A DNA stretch of 40,369 bases from contig CANJPX010000027.1 in NCBI GenBank assembly GCA_947476185.1, positions 1 to 40,369 of the forward strand, written 5' to 3'. The translations under genes were made by a program, and so were the position numbers. The notes beneath the pieces were generated by a model, which saw only the letters and a list, made by a program, of their open reading frames with translations, did no database searches and was not told the origin of the DNA. This stretch comes from Bacteroidota bacterium (lineage in GTDB: Bacteria; Bacteroidota; Bacteroidia; 2-12-FULL-35-15). This document shows, piece after piece, positions 26,840 to 35,114 of the stretch. Every line of letters begins with the position of its first letter. Positions within the stretch are counted from its first letter, which is position 1.

Positions 26840-28855
26840 ATGAAATTATATAAAACAATATCATTTTTTCTTCTTAGCTCATTTGCTATTCCTTTGTTTG
26901 CACAGGATGAAGCGAAGTGTCAGGAAATAGATAATAAAAAAGCAGTAAAATTATACGAACAAGGTCTCGACAAAAGTAAATTTAAAAAAGAGGAACGCTT
27001 GGCATTTTTAAAACAAGCAATGGAGTTGGAACCTGATTACGTTGATGCAAATTTCACATTTGCCGAGGAGCGTATTAAAACGCTTAGCATCAGTGAAGAA
27101 AAATATAAACCGGTAGAACCTTATTTAAAAAAGGTAATTGAAATTTGTCCCAATTATCATTCTGATCCATATTATTATTTAGGTTTCATCGCATGGGAAG
27201 ATGAAAATTACGATGACTGTATAAAATATTTAAAACTATATGTTGCTTTTAAATCGGACGATGAAAAAAAATTCAATAAAGACTTCGAATCTTTTTTAGC
27301 TCAATCGAAACAAATGATACGGTATGCAACAGTATACAGTGAGTTGTTTAAGAATGAAGTCCCTTTTGATCCAAAACCGGTTGAAGGGGTTTGTACTGAA
27401 AAGGAGGAGTATCTTCCTATTATTTCTTCCGATGATGAAATGATGCTTTTTACGCGTAAACAGCCTTACGTTGATAAAGACATGGTTTATCAGACAGATA
27501 AAGAATTAGAACTTTTTAGTTATTCCATCCGCAGCAAAACTACCGGTCAGTTTGCCAGAGGACAACGGATGCCTTATCCTTTTAATAAAGATGGGGCAGA
27601 AGGAGGTGCAACAATGACGATTGATAACAAACATATATTTTTTACCAGAGGTACAGATGACGGTGGTCCGGTGATAAATTTTGATATTTATACTTCCGAT
27701 AATATTAATGGCGAATGGACGGAAGCAAAAAAAGTTGAAGGAATCAACGATCCTGTTTATTGGGATTCACAACCAAGCATTGCGTCCGATGGTAAAACAC
27801 TTTATTTTGCAAGTGATAGAAAAGGAGGAAGGGGAGGAGTTGATCTTTATGTTACTGTAAAAGATATGTTCACAGGAATCTGGAGTAAACCTGAAAATCT
27901 CGGACCTGTTATTAATACCAGTGGTGATGAAAAATCAGCGTTCATTCACTCCGATTTTCAAACCTTGTATTTTTCTTCTGATGGTCTTCCGGGGGTTGGT
28001 GGATTTGATATTTTTTTCTCTAGAAAGGGACCTGATGGAAAATGGGGGGAACCCCAAAATATTGGTATCCCCATCAATACTGCTCGTGACGACTTAGGTT
28101 TTTTTGTAAGTACAGATGGCCATTTGGGATACTTTGCTTCTAATGAGCCTTCTCGTACAAATGGTAAATCTGTTGGTAAGTATGATATCTTTTCGTTTGA
28201 ACTATACAAGGAAGCACGACCTGATGAAGTTTCTTTTTTTAAAGGAAAGATCGAAGATTTTGGACATGGTGAACCAACGGGATTTACTGTTGAAGTAAAA
28301 GATGTTGTGACAAATAAAGTAACAGAAGGAATGGTTGATACAATTACCGGGAATTATGCGGTTGTTGTTAATACAAAAATAAAAAATGATCTGATCATTT
28401 CAGTTAAAAAAGATAATTACGCATTCAATTCAAAATTAATAAAGAAAGATTCTCTCGTAAATTCTAAACCTGTGAAATTGGATATTGAGGTAGATTCAAT
28501 TCAAGTTGGAAAAACGTATACTCTTAATAATATTTACTATAAAACAAATTCTGCTGACCTGGATCCTAGCTCAGCAGTTGTTATCGATGAGTTTGCTAAT
28601 TTTTTGAAAACTCATCCGACAATAAAAATTGAGGTTCGGGGGCATACAGATAATGTAGGAGATGCAAAATCTAATTTATCGCTCTCGACCGATCGCGCTT
28701 TTAGTGTGAGAGATCTTTTAATTTCAAAAGGTATTAATGAAAAGCGCTTGATCAATTTTAAAGGGTATGGTGCCAGTATGCCAATTGCCAATAATAGTAA
28801 TGAAGCAGGAAGAGCAAAGAACAGGAGGACAGAGTTTGTAATAATTGAGAAGTAG
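26840..28855 (+). CDS. PorE-like outer-membrane/peptidoglycan protein (TPR, PD40, CRD, OmpA)
   Basis: 671 residues with signal peptide (ending PLFAQ, residue 22), a TPR-like helical part (30-165), WD40-like PD40 repeats (about 190-450; DSQPSIASDGKTLYFASDRKGG is one blade), a carboxypeptidase-regulatory-like beta domain (about 460-545), and an OmpA C-terminal domain from 562 with GHTDNVG (about 601) and NRRTEF (661-666) for peptidoglycan binding. Length and domain order equal those of PorE, a T9SS component of Porphyromonas gingivalis (about 672 residues). Related PD40-OmpA paralogues exist in most Bacteroidota, so orthology is not proven. Confidence 0.82.
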   Translation: MKLYKTISFFLLSSFAIPLFAQDEAKCQEIDNKKAVKLYEQGLDKSKFKKEERLAFLKQAMELEPDYVDANFTFAEERIKTLSISEEKYKPVEPYLKKVIEICPNYHSDPYYYLGFIAWEDENYDDCIKYLKLYVAFKSDDEKKFNKDFESFLAQSKQMIRYATVYSELFKNEVPFDPKPVEGVCTEKEEYLPIISSDDEMMLFTRKQPYVDKDMVYQTDKELELFSYSIRSKTTGQFARGQRMPYPFNKDGAEGGATMTIDNKHIFFTRGTDDGGPVINFDIYTSDNINGEWTEAKKVEGINDPVYWDSQPSIASDGKTLYFASDRKGGRGGVDLYVTVKDMFTGIWSKPENLGPVINTSGDEKSAFIHSDFQTLYFSSDGLPGVGGFDIFFSRKGPDGKWGEPQNIGIPINTARDDLGFFVSTDGHLGYFASNEPSRTNGKSVGKYDIFSFELYKEARPDEVSFFKGKIEDFGHGEPTGFTVEVKDVVTNKVTEGMVDTITGNYAVVVNTKIKNDLIISVKKDNYAFNSKLIKKDSLVNSKPVKLDIEVDSIQVGKTYTLNNIYYKTNSADLDPSSAVVIDEFANFLKTHPTIKIEVRGHTDNVGDAKSNLSLSTDRAFSVRDLLISKGINEKRLINFKGYGASMPIANNSNEAGRAKNRRTEFVIIEK

Positions 28856-28929
28856 CTATTTAATTGCTACATCAAAAAAACAATAAAAAATTAAAAGATA
28901 CTTTTGGCGTTTTGCCTGAAGGATTTTTT

Positions 28930-29277
28930 TTATTCATTTGCATCAACATGTAAAATATGCATAATGCGATGAACGATTGGTGCGAAAAATACTGCAGCGA
29001 TAGTCAGGAAGGCGACACCGCTATAAAGGGCATATAGGGAATCAAAGATTTTTGCCCCCGCTGTTTGCATTTCTGCGACAGGTCCCATTCCTGTTAATAT
29101 TAAACAAGCCATATGAAAACTATTGAGCCAGGTTAATTGAGCAAAATGATGGTACCCAAGTACACCAAGACCAACAGAAAATGTTATCAATAAGGCAGCA
29201 AAAAATGTATAACGTAATAGTCGAAGTAAAAATCTATTAAAGGGTACTACTTTTTGTTTATGATGTTCTAGTTTCAT
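28930..29277 (-). CDS. Two-helix channel-like membrane protein with GMG filter
   Basis: 115 residues. Helix 1 lies at about 22-42, a re-entrant pore-like segment TWLNSFHMACLILTGMGPV at 49-67, and helix 2 at about 79-100, ending in a basic and His-rich tail (HRIMHILH). The order TM1, pore helix, filter, TM2 and the SLYALYSGVAFL start of helix 2 match two-TM potassium channels. The filter is TGMGPV instead of TVGYGD. No signal peptide or soluble domain is seen. I infer an ion-channel fold; ion preference is unknown. The gene is alone and convergent with the PorE-like gene. Confidence 0.65.
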   Translation of the reverse strand: MKLEHHKQKVVPFNRFLLRLLRYTFFAALLITFSVGLGVLGYHHFAQLTWLNSFHMACLILTGMGPVAEMQTAGAKIFDSLYALYSGVAFLTIAAVFFAPIVHRIMHILHVDANE

Positions 29278-29397
29278 TTCTTATTCGTTAGAGATTATTT
29301 TCAGTTTTTTGATCTCAATTATTTCTTTTTTATTTCCTGATCTCTTAGTAATTGTGGGTAATTAAAAATTAGATAAAAAAGACAAAAGTTTATTTCA

Positions 29398-31398
29398 TTA
29401 TTGTTTCACGATTTTATAATTTTTTGATTCACCTTCTGCAATAATATTTAAAATATAGATTCCTTTTTCAAAATTTTCAAGGTTAATCTTTATTAGTTCT
29501 TCTGTAACATTATCAGTAAGATAAACTAATTTTCCTTGTATATTAAAAAGACTAAGTGTAGTTGGTTTTTTGTATGCATTTCCAAGGTCAACAGTAACAT
29601 TATTACCTGTAGGATTTGGGTAGATCACGGCAGTAGAAATAGAATTATTTGAAATTGAAGTTGCTAAAGGAGTCAGTCCACTTAAGGCTAAGTCTGTAAT
29701 TAAAATGGATCCTGCAGTCGTTTTATCAAATAAAAATTTTATTTTCTGAACTTGAGTCATATCAATTCCGGTAAATATATTCAAAGGGATCTTAACTGTA
29801 TTAAAGAGCACCTTTGGCAATTCCCATGCTTGTGTTCCGGGTTGAAAGAACATTGCATGCGTATGATCACCAATTACTTGATTGCTAACATTTCCTAAAA
29901 CATCAATAAGCTGCACAGTAAAATTCAGATCCGCACCTGAAGTAGATTCTTTAAAATTTACGGAAGCTCTGAATTGCAGATTTTCATAGATTGTGAAGTT
30001 TTGATTGGAAGCAGGTATTGTATTTTGATAATAATCTGTTGCGCCATTCCATCTCATTGCCATTTGTGATAATGCCGGTGTTCCGGATGTTCCTTTATGA
30101 GGTTCTTTATCAGCGATAGGGCTGACGCCGCATGCTGTTTCTCCACCACCACCACCGCATATTCCAGAAGATACTAGTCCTCCTGTTGTAACGCTTCCTG
30201 ATAAAGTATTTGTAGTAGAAGTGCTGACAGTTGTCGTTCTGTTTACATCCAATCTTTTCGAGTAAGGTGCATGATAGGAAACAAATACGCCTGAAGAATC
30301 AAGCAAGGACGAAACTGGTGGAACTATATCATCTACTTCAAGAATCGGAGCAAATGCTGTTTCATGTCCAATATATAAGCGAAAAAATGCGCTTGCATAT
30401 GCATTAAATGCGGCTTGTTGTTCAGCAGGAGTCAAACGCTTATTGCTTGGACCTGTTCCGCAATGCGGATCCGAGTTATAACCCCAGTCATCAGAACCTC
30501 CTGCAGGATATAATCCCGGCGTCCAAACAGTATTGAAGAAATTATGATCGGCACCCATAAATAAAACAGAATGTTTTGGTGATTCATCCGTAGGAACGGA
30601 ATAACGTGCATCATCTAAATAATGAACACCTTGAATATCCGAAACATCTCCATCGCAATAAGGTGCAACATTCATAAACGGAACATTATTTAAGACTTCT
30701 CTTAAAAAATCTACAGGAGCAAGTGTAAGCACAGCTTTAATTCCATATGGGCTTCCTAATGACGTATTCAATATAGCTTCTTTTACTACACCTTCACCGC
30801 CTCGGGAATGTCCCATTGTCCCAATATTATTCATATCTAATTTTCCAACAAAAAGAGTCCCGAATGGTGCTCCTCCAGCTGTATTCCAAGTGTTCCATAA
30901 ATCAAGGTGATGTTGCATCAATGCTGCTCTGGCCGACATACCATAATCTGCAACACCGGCATCTGCGGCATTGATAGCATTGGTAGAAATGCTTATCACA
31001 ATATATCCATGACTCGCCATTTGTGACGCTAAATAATCATACCCTTGAAAGCTGGTGATGGATTGATAGCCTATAGCCGGTGGCCAATCACTAGTTGTAT
31101 TGGAAGGATTGCTTGTTTGGTAGGTTGTTTCATGGCGTCCATGCATCAGCATTAAAACAGGAAAAGGTCCGCCAGTCATGGATGAAGGATAGTGAACAGA
31201 TCCTCTTACTTCCATTGGATTTGGAAAACTAGGATCAGAAAATGCCAGATCACCCAAATTGTATTCCTGTGAAAGTACTGTATAGGAACCCGCTAAACCT
31301 GGATCAGGAGTTGTTTGCGCATTTAAATGAAAAGGATTTGAAACTAGAAAAATAACAATAAAAAATATTATTAGTAGATTTTTATTTTTTGTAATCAT
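29398..31398 (-). CDS. Secreted alpha/beta hydrolase with T9SS type A sorting domain
   Basis: 666 residues. Signal peptide ends near HLNAQ (27). An alpha/beta hydrolase domain (about 40-350) shows an oxyanion segment LMLMHGRHETTY, nucleophile elbow GHSRGG with Ser198, a catalytic His in GADHNFFN (His285) and an Asp in the APYCDGDVSD segment. The layout is like chlorophyllase, cutinase or polyester-hydrolase relatives. A beta-sandwich region of 350-580 follows, then a T9SS type A sorting domain from about 590 (IYPNPTGNNVTVDL to the final YKIVKQ). The substrate may be an ester or polyester; this is not provable here. Confidence 0.85.
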   Translation of the reverse strand: MITKNKNLLIIFFIVIFLVSNPFHLNAQTTPDPGLAGSYTVLSQEYNLGDLAFSDPSFPNPMEVRGSVHYPSSMTGGPFPVLMLMHGRHETTYQTSNPSNTTSDWPPAIGYQSITSFQGYDYLASQMASHGYIVISISTNAINAADAGVADYGMSARAALMQHHLDLWNTWNTAGGAPFGTLFVGKLDMNNIGTMGHSRGGEGVVKEAILNTSLGSPYGIKAVLTLAPVDFLREVLNNVPFMNVAPYCDGDVSDIQGVHYLDDARYSVPTDESPKHSVLFMGADHNFFNTVWTPGLYPAGGSDDWGYNSDPHCGTGPSNKRLTPAEQQAAFNAYASAFFRLYIGHETAFAPILEVDDIVPPVSSLLDSSGVFVSYHAPYSKRLDVNRTTTVSTSTTNTLSGSVTTGGLVSSGICGGGGGETACGVSPIADKEPHKGTSGTPALSQMAMRWNGATDYYQNTIPASNQNFTIYENLQFRASVNFKESTSGADLNFTVQLIDVLGNVSNQVIGDHTHAMFFQPGTQAWELPKVLFNTVKIPLNIFTGIDMTQVQKIKFLFDKTTAGSILITDLALSGLTPLATSISNNSISTAVIYPNPTGNNVTVDLGNAYKKPTTLSLFNIQGKLVYLTDNVTEELIKINLENFEKGIYILNIIAEGESKNYKIVKQ

Positions 31399-31421
31399 GA
31401 TTCTTTTTTAGAAGATTAACA

Positions 31422-31838
31422 TTATTTTTTCAATAGATTTGCGCTGAATCTACCCAAATACCAAAGTTTTTGAGGATTCGTTTTACACATTTCTTCAATA
31501 TTAATATTTTCATCTGGACTCGCTTTTAATAAATTTCCGTATGACATCCAAATAACGTCTCCTTCGATCAGATTGTTAAATTCTGTGACAGAAATTAAGA
31601 AGATCAAGACTCCCTTTCCATTCTTTTTCGATTGCTTGTAATGTGTGAAATCCTTATTCCCAATGTGTAAAATGTGCATGTTACCACCTACATAAAAAGG
31701 CTTTGAAGCGGTAACTGTTAGTTCAACCCTTTGTCCCTTTTTTGTTATTTTTGAAATGACTGTATTCGATTGAGCAAAAAAGCTTTCTGAGTATATGAAA
31801 CTTAAAAAAATAATAAGCAGGATAGTGTTTTTTTTCAT
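31422..31838 (-). CDS. Small secreted protein of unknown function
   Basis: 138 residues with a signal peptide (MKKNTILLIIFLSFIYSESFFAQ) and a mature part of about 115 residues. The segment KKGQRVELTVTASKPFYVGGNMHILHIG looks like a beta-rich domain; KLWYLGRFSANLLKK closes it. The hydrolase gene follows after 23 bases, so the two are probably co-transcribed. I do not recognise the family. Confidence 0.8.
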   Translation of the reverse strand: MKKNTILLIIFLSFIYSESFFAQSNTVISKITKKGQRVELTVTASKPFYVGGNMHILHIGNKDFTHYKQSKKNGKGVLIFLISVTEFNNLIEGDVIWMSYGNLLKASPDENINIEEMCKTNPQKLWYLGRFSANLLKK

Positions 31839-31914
31839 CGCTAGAATTTTTATAATATCTAAATTGAATCACAATTTTGGATACATCTAATGTAATAAAT
31901 AATTGCTATTAAAT

Positions 31915-31948
31915 AAAAACGCCTCACTAATTTGTAAGGCGTTTTTTT
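31915..31948 (-). terminator. Intrinsic terminator of pruA
   Basis: AAAAACGCCT (31915-31924) pairs with AGGCGTTTTT (31937-31946) around a 12-base loop. On the minus strand it follows the pruA stop codon by 5 bases and ends in a T run. The T runs on both strands could allow two-way use. Confidence 0.8.
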
Positions 31949-31952
31949 ATTC

Positions 31953-33593
31953 TTAATCAGCTTGTAAGAATGGGTATCGGTAATCCGTTGGTGGCACAAA
32001 TGTTTCTTTGATAGTTCTTGGAGAAACCCAACGCAATAAATTAACCATCGCTCCGGCTTTATCATTAGTTCCTGAACCTCTGGCCCCACCAAATGGCTGC
32101 TGACCTACAACCGCCCCGGTACATTTATCATTGATATAAAAATTACCTGCAGCATTGCGTAATGATTTTGTTGCATGTTCAATCGCATAACGATCTTGCG
32201 CAATGATCGCTCCTGTTAAAGCGTAAATCGAAGTGGAGTCTACCGTTTGTAAAACCTCATCAAATTTTTCTGCATCATAAACGTAAAGAGTTAATACCGG
32301 TCCGAATAATTCCTCACACATTGTAACATATTTTGGATCTTTAGTTACAATGATAGTTGGCTCGATGAACCAGCCTTTTGATTTATCATAATTTCCACCG
32401 GCAATTATTTCGACATTCGTATCCACTTTAGCTGCATCAATATATTTCGCTAATTTGTCAAAAGACTTTTCATCAATTACTGCATTTATAAAGTTTGTGA
32501 AATCTTCTGTCGGACCCATTTTGAATGATTTCAGATCTTCAATCAACATCTTCTTAACTTCATCCCACAGGTTAGACGGAACATATGCTCTCGAACATGC
32601 TGAACATTTTTGTCCTTGATATTCAAAGGCACCGCGGCTAATAGAGGTCGCCAAAATTTTGGCATCTGCAGATTTATGAGCAAGAATAAAATCTTTCCCT
32701 CCTGTTTCTCCAACAATGCGTGGGTATGTCTTGTATTTATGAATATTGTTTCCAATTGTTTTCCAAATGTTTTGAAAAACTTCTGTAGAGCCTGTAAAAT
32801 GTATTCCTGCAAAATCAGGGTGTGAGAAAATAACATCAGCAGCATCAGGACCGCTTGGATAAATTAAATTTATAACTCCATCAGGAACACCTGCTTTCAT
32901 GAATATTTCCATCAAAACATTTGCTGCATAAACTTGTGTGTTGGAAGGTTTCCAAACGACAACATTGCCCATCATTGCGCAGGATGTAGGCAAATTCCCA
33001 GCGATTGCAGTAAAGTTAAAGGGAGTTAGTGCATATAAAAATCCTTCCAAAGGTCTTTGTTCAACGCGGTTCCATACTCCAAAACCAGTACCTGCAACAG
33101 GAGGTTGTTGTTTATAGATCTCGGTCATATAGATCACATTGAAACGAAGGAAATCAACTATTTCGCATGCAGAATCAATTTCTGCCTGAAAGGCATTTTT
33201 TGATTGACCTAACATCGTTGCAGCATTTAATTTTGCACGATAAGGACCTGCGATTAATTCTGCAGCTTTTAAGAAAATACTTGCGCGATGTTCCCATGCT
33301 AAAGCTTCCCATTTCGGTTTTGCAGCTAATGCAGCATTTATGGCTTGCGTAACGTGGTCTTTGTTACTCTTGTGGAAATGACCCAATGTGTGTTTATGGT
33401 CGTGTGGAGGAGCCAGTCGCATTTTTTCATTGCTGCGTATTTCTTTTCCTCCGATATACATTGGAATATCCAATTCTTTTGAACGTAGCTCTTTTAACAT
33501 CGCTTGAAGTGCAATTCTTTCAGGACTTCCAGGTGTGTAATTTTTTATAGGTTCGTTCACCGGATAGGGAACCGTGTAATTTCCTTTTGACAT
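31953..33593 (-). CDS. pruA: L-glutamate gamma-semialdehyde dehydrogenase (P5C dehydrogenase)
   Basis: 546 residues, the stand-alone PruA length. It oxidises glutamate semialdehyde, the product of proline dehydrogenase, to glutamate with NAD. The aldehyde dehydrogenase fold is complete: YALTPFNFTAIAGNLP (188-202), GSTEVFQNIW (268-277), catalytic Glu296 in GETGGKD and Cys330 in YQGQKCSACSR. The partner proline dehydrogenase gene is not in the window. A -7 promoter word lies 49 bases upstream and a terminator directly follows, so it appears to be a single-gene unit. Confidence 0.95.
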   Translation of the reverse strand: MSKGNYTVPYPVNEPIKNYTPGSPERIALQAMLKELRSKELDIPMYIGGKEIRSNEKMRLAPPHDHKHTLGHFHKSNKDHVTQAINAALAAKPKWEALAWEHRASIFLKAAELIAGPYRAKLNAATMLGQSKNAFQAEIDSACEIVDFLRFNVIYMTEIYKQQPPVAGTGFGVWNRVEQRPLEGFLYALTPFNFTAIAGNLPTSCAMMGNVVVWKPSNTQVYAANVLMEIFMKAGVPDGVINLIYPSGPDAADVIFSHPDFAGIHFTGSTEVFQNIWKTIGNNIHKYKTYPRIVGETGGKDFILAHKSADAKILATSISRGAFEYQGQKCSACSRAYVPSNLWDEVKKMLIEDLKSFKMGPTEDFTNFINAVIDEKSFDKLAKYIDAAKVDTNVEIIAGGNYDKSKGWFIEPTIIVTKDPKYVTMCEELFGPVLTLYVYDAEKFDEVLQTVDSTSIYALTGAIIAQDRYAIEHATKSLRNAAGNFYINDKCTGAVVGQQPFGGARGSGTNDKAGAMVNLLRWVSPRTIKETFVPPTDYRYPFLQAD

Positions 33594-33641
33594 ACTATTG
33601 AGATTATAGATTATGAATTACTTAGTGCGAAAACTGAGGAG

Positions 33642-33649
33642 CAAATATA
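33642..33649 (-). promoter_or_regulatory. Candidate -7 element for pruA
   Basis: Minus strand TATATTTG, a match to TAnnTTTG, about 49 bases before the pruA ATG. No clear -33 TTTG at 19 bases. Confidence 0.4.
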
Positions 33650-33688
33650 AGGAAAAAGAGGTGAATTATTTTTAATAAAAAGCCAAGA

Positions 33689-34255
33689 TTATGTCAGCCT
33701 CTTTTGTACAAAATGTTCTACTTTTTCAAATAATTGAAATGGAGTAGAGGTACGCCATGCTATATCATTGAGTTGACCTCCTGAGACAATAAAATAATCG
33801 ATGTTGGCTCTTTGAAACTCTTCCATCACATGTTTTCTGAAATTTAAAAAAGCGATCCAGCCATCTTCAACTTCATCGAACCATTCTTCATAATAACAAT
33901 CATCCGATGAATGGAAATTCAAAATATTTTCTCCGATTAAAATAAATTTATTTATTCCACTTGCCATTATCGGTTCAATGACGTCACGTTTTAATGTCAT
34001 GATATCATTGTTGATGCAGTCGTTCCATTCTCCGATCATTTCTATAATCGCAAAATTTTGATCATAATCAACACAAAGTATTTTTATATATAATGTAGGG
34101 GAATCTATATCATCCCACTGCGGGTGGATCAAAAAATTATAAATGGCATTGGTATATTCAAACTCACTGTATTCTCGTCCATAAAAGGGCGAACGATCAT
34201 CTTCTGATGCAACATAAATATGTCGCCAGTTAAAGAAGGGTTCTAAGTCTTGCAT
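33689..34255 (-). CDS. Acidic cytoplasmic protein of unknown function, next to murQ
   Basis: 188 residues, acidic, no signal peptide or membrane helix. Noticeable segments are MQDLEPFFNWRHIYVASEDD, FLIHPQWDDIDSPTLYIKIL, an alternating hydrophobic strand KFILIGENILNFH near 103-115, and DYFIVSGGQLNDIAWRTSTPF near 153-172. It starts 8 bases after murQ ends, so the two are very likely one operon. I do not recognise the family; similar genes occur in other Bacteroidota as far as I recall. Confidence 0.8.
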   Translation of the reverse strand: MQDLEPFFNWRHIYVASEDDRSPFYGREYSEFEYTNAIYNFLIHPQWDDIDSPTLYIKILCVDYDQNFAIIEMIGEWNDCINNDIMTLKRDVIEPIMASGINKFILIGENILNFHSSDDCYYEEWFDEVEDGWIAFLNFRKHVMEEFQRANIDYFIVSGGQLNDIAWRTSTPFQLFEKVEHFVQKRLT

Positions 34256-34263
34256 TTAGTAAT

Positions 34264-35070
34264 CTATTTTTTAAAACTATCCACAGCTTTCCTCACACTT
34301 CCATATTTTAAAAGCAACTCATTTGCTTTTTTGTAAGGAACATTTAATTCTTTCATTACCATGTTAGTTCCTCTGTCAACGAGCTTATTGTTGCTTAATT
34401 GCATATCCACCATTTTATTGCCTTTTATTTTTCCGAGTTTGATCATCACAGCAGTGGATATCATATTCAAAGTAAGCTTTTGAGCAGTACCTGATTTCAT
34501 TCTTGTACTTCCTGTAACGAATTCCGGACCGACAATGACTTCGATTTTATATGTTGCAACTTTTGCAACATTGCTTTTTTTATTACAAACAATACAGGCT
34601 GTCGTTATTTCATTTTTATTACAAGCCTCTAAAGCTCCTATTACATATGGAGTAGAACCGGATGCTGCGATACCGATAACGACATCTTTTTTTGTTATCT
34701 TATGTTGTTGAAGATCTTTCCATCCTTGTTGTGTATCGTCTTCGGCAAATTCAACAGCCTTTCGAATAGCCTTATCACCTCCGGCAATAATTCCAATAAC
34801 CATCCCTTGCGGAACACCATATGTTGGCGGACATTCGCTCGCATCGACAATTCCTAATCGTCCACTGGTTCCTGCACCCATATAAAATAATCGTCCGCCC
34901 TGTTTCATCTGTTTAACGATGACATCCACTAATTTTTCAATTTTTGGAATTACTTTTTCAATTGCAAGAGGAACGGTTTTATCTTCTTTGTTGATATTGG
35001 AAAGCAACTCTTGTATACTCATTTTTTCCAATGAATGATAGTTTGAATCTGCTTCTGTTGTTTTTTTCAT
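34264..35070 (-). CDS. murQ: N-acetylmuramic acid 6-phosphate etherase
   Basis: 268 residues, somewhat shorter than the E. coli enzyme (about 298). It splits the lactyl ether of MurNAc-6-phosphate to give GlcNAc-6-phosphate and D-lactate, in cell-wall recycling or MurNAc use. The SIS sugar-phosphate fold has GAGTSGRLGIVDASECPPTYG (65-85) with the catalytic Glu79, AVEFAEDD with the second acidic group, and GSTRMKSGTAQKLTLNMIS. No murP, amgK or N-acetylglucosamine kinase gene is adjacent. Confidence 0.95.
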   Translation of the reverse strand: MKKTTEADSNYHSLEKMSIQELLSNINKEDKTVPLAIEKVIPKIEKLVDVIVKQMKQGGRLFYMGAGTSGRLGIVDASECPPTYGVPQGMVIGIIAGGDKAIRKAVEFAEDDTQQGWKDLQQHKITKKDVVIGIAASGSTPYVIGALEACNKNEITTACIVCNKKSNVAKVATYKIEVIVGPEFVTGSTRMKSGTAQKLTLNMISTAVMIKLGKIKGNKMVDMQLSNNKLVDRGTNMVMKELNVPYKKANELLLKYGSVRKAVDSFKK

Positions 35071-35082
35071 GAACTTTTAAAT

Positions 35083-35109
35083 AAAAAAAGGGCGAATAAA
35101 TTCGCCCTT
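35083..35109 (-). terminator. Intrinsic terminator after the E1 dehydrogenase gene
   Basis: AAGGGCGAAT (35088-35097) and ATTCGCCCTT (35100-35109) are a perfect 10-base inverted repeat with a very short loop. Read on the minus strand it begins 5 bases after the stop codon and ends in TTTTTTT. It separates the dehydrogenase from murQ. Confidence 0.85.
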
Positions 35110-35114
35110 CGTGT

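Noticed and set aside
31859..32092. A 77-codon minus-strand frame over the pruA end
   Set aside because: It overlaps the pruA C-terminus in another frame and contains the terminator; no domain is visible.
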